Positions 60,642 to 64,000 of a DNA stretch of 64,000 bases are shown one piece after another (within the stretch, counting starts at the first letter, position 1; each line of letters opens with the position of its first letter). Source of the stretch: Streptomyces qaidamensis (lineage in GTDB: Bacteria; Actinomycetota; Actinomycetes; Streptomycetales; Streptomycetaceae); assembly GCF_001611795.1 (NCBI RefSeq), contig NZ_CP015098.1, positions 4,836,001-4,900,000 of the forward strand. The letters run 5' to 3'. Below the pieces are notes generated by a model. That model was not told where the DNA came from, did no database searches, and saw only the letters and a program-made list of their open reading frames with translations. The position numbers and the translations under genes are program-made.

Positions 60642-61328
60642 GTGATACGCAGATCGCTGACCGCCGCCCTGGTCGCCACCGCCTCGGCCACCGTGCTCGT
60701 GCTCACCAGCGGCACGGTGGTGCACGCGGGTGAGGAACCCACCCCCGAGCCGTCGGTCACCGCCACGCCGACGGACGAGGCACCGGCCAACCCGGTGATC
60801 GCCGAGTACAACGGGCGGGAGATCAACCTCGCCGATTCGTGGGAGGGCGCCGACAGCTGCACCGAGCTGCCCAGCGGTGAGGTGCACTGCTACGACTCGG
60901 ACGCCGAGGCGTTGGCCGACCCCGAGCTGCCCGCCGAGATCCGCGAGCAGACGCGGAAGGCCACCGCCGCCGCTCCCGCCGGGGCCCGCGCGGCCGCCGC
61001 GCCGCCCGCCCGGTGCGTCGCCGACTACTGGTGCCTGTACATGGACGCCGGCTACAAGGGCAGGCTTCTGCGGCTGTTCTCCGACGGCAAGAAGGACCTG
61101 AAGGAGTGGGGCTGCCGGGATAAGCTGAGCTCCGTCTACTACTGGGTCGGCCGCTACTCGATCAACTACGGCGACGCGAAGATCACCGACCTGCGCTCCT
61201 GGCCCGTTGAGGACCGGGTCCGGCGGCTCGACCCGCCGGGCGGCTATTCCAACTTCCGCAACCTCGACTATCCGGGCGGCGGGAACTGGAACGACAAGGT
61301 GGACATCTTCGAGGTCCGGCGCAGCTGA
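60642..61328 (+). CDS. secreted peptidase-inhibitor I36-like protein
   Basis: 228 residues. A signal peptide (about 1-28) and a Pro/Glu/Thr-rich linker precede an N-terminal region with a Cys pair (DSCTELPSGEVHCYDSDAEA) and a C-terminal beta/gamma-crystallin-like domain of the I36 (SMPI) type: CVADYWCLYMDAGYKGRLLR, GCRDKLSSVYYWVG and NDKVDIFEV. Family members inhibit metalloproteases or have no known target. GTG 60642 follows GGAGAAC. It probably acts outside the cell to control proteases or protect hyphae. Confidence 0.82.
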   Translation: MIRRSLTAALVATASATVLVLTSGTVVHAGEEPTPEPSVTATPTDEAPANPVIAEYNGREINLADSWEGADSCTELPSGEVHCYDSDAEALADPELPAEIREQTRKATAAAPAGARAAAAPPARCVADYWCLYMDAGYKGRLLRLFSDGKKDLKEWGCRDKLSSVYYWVGRYSINYGDAKITDLRSWPVEDRVRRLDPPGGYSNFRNLDYPGGGNWNDKVDIFEVRRS

Positions 61329-61477
61329 CAGGTGCGCCGGGGCTCCGGCGAGGTACTCGGTGTTTCCGCCGACCGGCCGGATCCTGTCAGCCGTGGGCTG
61401 ACGGGGCCGGTCCGGGCTTGCCACCCCCCTCCCCGCATGGGGGAGGATGGCGGAATCCGTACGAAGGGAAATTCACG

Positions 61478-62005
61478 GTGACCATCGACCCGTCCTCGAT
61501 TCCGAACTTCGGGGGACAGCCCGAGCCGCAGCCCGGCGGACCGGCCGGCCCCGTCGTCCCGGATCAGGACCTCGTGAAGCAGCTCCTCGACCAGATGGAG
61601 CTCAAGTACGTCGTCGACGACGAGGGTGACCTCGCGGCGCCGTGGGAGCAGTTCCGCACCTACTTCATGTTCCGGGGAGAGGGAGACCAGCAGGTCTTCT
61701 CCGTGCGGACGTTCTACGACCGGCCCCACGAGATCGAGGCCAAGCCGCAGATCCTGGAGTCGATCGACGACTGGAACCGCCGCACCCTGTGGCCCAAGGT
61801 CTACAGCCACACCCACGACGACGGCACGGTCCGCCTGATCGGCGAGGCCCAGATGCTGATCGGCATGGGGGTCAGCCTGGAGCACTTCGTCTCCTCGACG
61901 GTCAGCTGGGTGCGCGCCGCGATCGAGTTCGACAAGTGGCTCATCGAGCAGCTCGGTCTCGAAGAGGAGATCAACGAAGCGGAGAAGCCCGAGGACGAGG
62001 AGTAG
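61478..62005 (+). CDS. YbjN-domain protein
   Basis: 175 residues, cytosolic. The central part (about 30-150) fits the YbjN/type III secretion chaperone-like fold: VKQLLDQMELKYVVDDEGDL, FRTYFMFRGEGDQQVFSVRT and DDWNRRTLWPKVYSHTHDDG. An acidic tail (LEEEINEAEKPEDEE) follows. The role of YbjN in actinobacteria is unknown; it is often near housekeeping genes. GTG 61478 has GAAGGGAA upstream; a longer frame from 61418 lacks support. Confidence 0.85.
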   Translation: MTIDPSSIPNFGGQPEPQPGGPAGPVVPDQDLVKQLLDQMELKYVVDDEGDLAAPWEQFRTYFMFRGEGDQQVFSVRTFYDRPHEIEAKPQILESIDDWNRRTLWPKVYSHTHDDGTVRLIGEAQMLIGMGVSLEHFVSSTVSWVRAAIEFDKWLIEQLGLEEEINEAEKPEDEE

Positions 62006-62051
62006 ACCCTCAGGGCCCCGCAGCGGCGCGTCGGCGCGTACGAACAGGTAC

Positions 62052-62132
62052 GCGCTGTACGCGCCGTACGTCTTTCTCGGGCGCCGCGCGCTGTACGCGC
62101 TGTACGCGCCGGACGTCTTTCTCGGGCGCCGC
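62052..62132. repeat. 45-bp-period tandem repeat
   Basis: A 36-base block starting GCGCTGTACGCGCC and ending CTTTCTCGGGCGCCGC occurs at 62052-62087 and 62097-62132, differing at one or two bases, with a 9-base spacer that repeats its first bases. Confidence 0.8.
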
Positions 62133-62150
62133 TGCCAGGGCGGCGACTGC

Positions 62151-62411
62151 GTGGAGGTGGCCGACGGGTTCCGAGGGGCCAGTCGTCCCCGTTTCCGGGC
62201 CCGCCCGGCAAACGTCCTGGCCTTCCGCCTCCGGGAAAACCCCCTGCCGTTGCCCTCCCACGCACCGCTCCCGCCGAGTGTCGGGCGCCCGGCCGTACTG
62301 CCCTTCCAGACCTGCGACGGCTGCGAGCGTGCCTTCCGCGCCCCGGAGCCCGGACACTGCCGGAGCTGCCGGGACCGACTCGCCGGGGACTGCCTGCGTG
62401 CGGCGGGCTGA
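62151..62411 (+). CDS. possible small zinc-finger protein or C-terminal fragment
   Basis: The frame ends in TCDGCERAFRAPEPGHCRSC and RDRLAGDCLRAAG, a C-x2-C ... C-x2-C pattern found at the end of several Streptomyces proteins. The first 50 residues are Pro/Arg-rich and unconvincing, and no ribosome-binding site is clear. It lies between a tandem repeat and a duplicated gene fragment, so a relic is likely. Confidence 0.3.
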   Translation: MEVADGFRGASRPRFRARPANVLAFRLRENPLPLPSHAPLPPSVGRPAVLPFQTCDGCERAFRAPEPGHCRSCRDRLAGDCLRAAG

Positions 62412-62523
62412 GCCGGTGTTCGGGTGTGCCGTTCGCCCCTGGGCGGCAGGCTTGATGTGCGATCGAGCGCACTTGGCCGGCCTGACCGTCCGTGCGCCTG
62501 GAGCGCCGCACTGAGTCGCTTCG

Positions 62524-62717
62524 CCGCCTCCGCCAGGCCCGCCGCCAGCAGGTCCCGCTTGGCCGGCGGGTCGGCGCGGAAGTCGGTGATGTACGACTCG
62601 GGCAGCGAGAGGGCCTCGGCCACCGCGTACTGGAGCGGGCCCGCAGAGACGTACGTCAGGTACTGCTTCGCCGAGCGCACGGCCGTGATCAGCTCGGGCC
62701 CCCGTCACCCAGCCGAC
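62524..62717 (-). pseudogene. duplicated fragment of the adjacent aminotransferase gene
   Basis: About 194 bases repeat 63003-63197 of the aminotransferase gene with a few mismatches and one or two indels, on the same strand 479 bases away. The translated part reads SAKQYLTYVSAGPLQYAVAE, ALSLPESYITDFRAD and then PPAKRD where the parent has MLAKRD. It has no start or cofactor lysine. A partial tandem duplication of the gene. Confidence 0.85.
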
Positions 62718-62760
62718 TCCCCGTCACGCACTCCCTGGTACGACCACGCGGTCCAGGGCC

Positions 62761-63948
62761 CTATGTGCTGAGTGTCTTGAGGCGGGAGGCGGCCTCCTTC
62801 AGCACCCTCGTCCGCTTGCAGAACGCGAACCGTACGAACGGGGCGCCCTCCTCGCGGTGGTCGTAGAAGACCGCGTTGGGGATGGCGACGACCCCGGCGC
62901 GTTCCGGAAGGCCGCGGCAGAAGGCGAAGCCGTCGCTCTCGCCGAGGGGGCGGATGTCGGTAGTGATGAAGTACGTGCCCGAGGGGCGGTAGACGCGGAG
63001 GCCCGCCTCCGCCAGGCCCGCCGCCAGCAGGTCCCGCTTGGCCAGCATGTCGGCGCGGAAGTCGGTGAAGTACGACTCGGGCAGCGAGAGGGCCTCGGCC
63101 ACCGCGTACTGGAACGGGCCCGCAGAAACGTACGTCAGGTACTGCTTCGCCGAGCGCACGGCCGTGACCAGCTCCGGGGCCCCCGTCACCCAGCCGACCT
63201 TCCAGCCGGTGAACGAGAAGGTCTTCCCACTGCTGGAGATGGTCACCGTCCGCTCGCGCATCCCGGGGAACGTCGCCAGCGGCACGTGCTCGGCGTCGTC
63301 GAAGACCAGGTGCTCGTACACCTCGTCCGTCACCACCAGCAGGTCGCGCTCCACGGCGAGCTGGGCGATCGCGGCCAGCTCCTCGCGGGTGAGGACCGTG
63401 CCGGTCGGGTTGTGCGGGGTGTTGATCAGCAGCAGCCGGGTGCGGTCCGTGACGGCGTCGCGCAGCTCGTCCAGGTCGAGCCGGAACCGGCCCTCGTCCT
63501 CGTGCGCCCGCAGGGTGACCGGCACCCGGCGTCCGCCCGCCATCGCGATGCACGCCGCGTAGGAGTCGTAGTAGGGCTCGAAGGCGATCACCTCGTCCCC
63601 GGGCTCCAGCAGGGCCAGCAGGGCGGCGGCGATGGCCTCCGTGGCGCCCGCGGTGACCAGAACCTCCGTGTCGGGGTCGTAGGACAGGCCGTAGAGGCGC
63701 TGCTGGTGGGCGGTGACCGCGGTCCGCAGCTCGGGGACGCCGGGGCCCGGCGGGTACTGGTTGCCGCGGCCGTCCCGCAGAGCCCGTACGGCGGCCTCCC
63801 GGATCTCCTCGGGGCCGTCGGTGTCGGGGAAGCCCTGCCCGAGGTTGATGGCGCCGGTGCTCAGGGCCAGGGCGGACATCTCGGCGAAGATCGTCGTCCC
63901 GAACTCGGCGAGCCGGCGGTTCAGGAGGGGGCGCGCGCTGGAGGTCAT
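62761..63948 (-). CDS. class I/II pyridoxal-phosphate aminotransferase
   Basis: 395 residues. Typical fold-type I segments are INLGQGFPDTDGPEEIREAA, the PLP-binding NTPHNPTGTVLT and the Schiff-base Lys near 242 in SSSGKTFSFTGWKVGWVTGA, with a C-terminal FVRFAFCKR carrying the carboxylate-binding Arg. It resembles actinobacterial aspartate/kynurenine-type and DapC-like N-succinyldiaminopimelate aminotransferases. The exact substrate cannot be fixed. ATG 63948 is chosen over 63957 by spacing to AGGA. A piece of the gene is duplicated downstream. Confidence 0.9.
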   Translation of the reverse strand: MTSSARPLLNRRLAEFGTTIFAEMSALALSTGAINLGQGFPDTDGPEEIREAAVRALRDGRGNQYPPGPGVPELRTAVTAHQQRLYGLSYDPDTEVLVTAGATEAIAAALLALLEPGDEVIAFEPYYDSYAACIAMAGGRRVPVTLRAHEDEGRFRLDLDELRDAVTDRTRLLLINTPHNPTGTVLTREELAAIAQLAVERDLLVVTDEVYEHLVFDDAEHVPLATFPGMRERTVTISSSGKTFSFTGWKVGWVTGAPELVTAVRSAKQYLTYVSAGPFQYAVAEALSLPESYFTDFRADMLAKRDLLAAGLAEAGLRVYRPSGTYFITTDIRPLGESDGFAFCRGLPERAGVVAIPNAVFYDHREEGAPFVRFAFCKRTRVLKEAASRLKTLST

Positions 63949-64000
63949 GCCGGTCATCCTGCGCCGAAGCTCTGGAGTTCCTCAACTTTGTGTTGGGTCG

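Overview
The window is high-GC DNA with strong G/C bias at third codon positions, frequent GTG starts and almost no TTA codons. It carries a dnaK-grpE-dnaJ-hspR operon with HspR-type operators, LuxR, PucR and ECF regulators, and many secreted enzymes. All of this points to a Streptomyces chromosome or a very close relative. The species cannot be named from the sequence alone.

Layout, left part (1-24.9 kb). This part is accessory-rich. It holds an alanine/glycine:cation symporter cut by the window edge, a DM13 membrane protein, a PucR-type regulator, a small membrane protein with a flotillin, and a secreted family-59 glycosidase. Next come a JAMM-like protein plus a SnoaL/VOC fusion, a ThuA-like secreted protein, a TerC protein with an extra zinc-ribbon tail, a carbonic anhydrase that has lost part of its active site next to a SulP anion transporter, a beta-lactamase-fold serine hydrolase and a secretory lipase. 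A divergent set of peptidoglycan-binding and helix-turn-helix/transmembrane proteins closes the part. Several gene relics lie between these: DJ-1/PfpI with an in-frame stop, an ATP-binding regulator broken in several places, and fragments resembling GH43 and amidohydrolase genes.

Middle part (24.9-46 kb). A minus-strand operon encodes an ECF sigma factor, a zinc anti-sigma protein and an ABC transporter, behind a promoter that looks self-recognised. It is followed by a secreted GH27 alpha-galactosidase with a ricin-type lectin domain, tRNA-Gly(CCC), dCTP deaminase, a phosphoribosyltransferase and a Yip1-like protein. Five FG-GAP repeat paralogues stand head-to-tail in one tight run; the first-transcribed one is an internally deleted relic. 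A large membrane Fe-S oxidoreductase of the EtfD type and a WecA/MraY-like transferase follow. A diverged copy of the tRNA-Gly 3' end and its terminator sits at 24.9 kb, 8.4 kb from the real tRNA.

Right part (47-64 kb). The dnaK operon encodes its own repressor HspR. HAIR operators lie in front of dnaK and in front of clpB, so both belong to one heat-shock regulon. Between them is a solitary sugar-binding lipoprotein and a compact cluster of three related LuxR-type regulators, one internally deleted. This cluster also has a small secreted peptide with a repeated NSSWPS motif and a Rieske-like protein whose cluster histidines are arginines. The cluster is my best candidate for an undescribed signalling system. 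The window ends with a 150-bp minisatellite, small secreted proteins including an I36-like inhibitor, a YbjN-like protein and a class I/II aminotransferase, a piece of which has been duplicated downstream.

A recurring theme is clean in-frame internal deletion (carbonic anhydrase, one FG-GAP protein, one LuxR protein), together with short tandem duplications beside gene relics.
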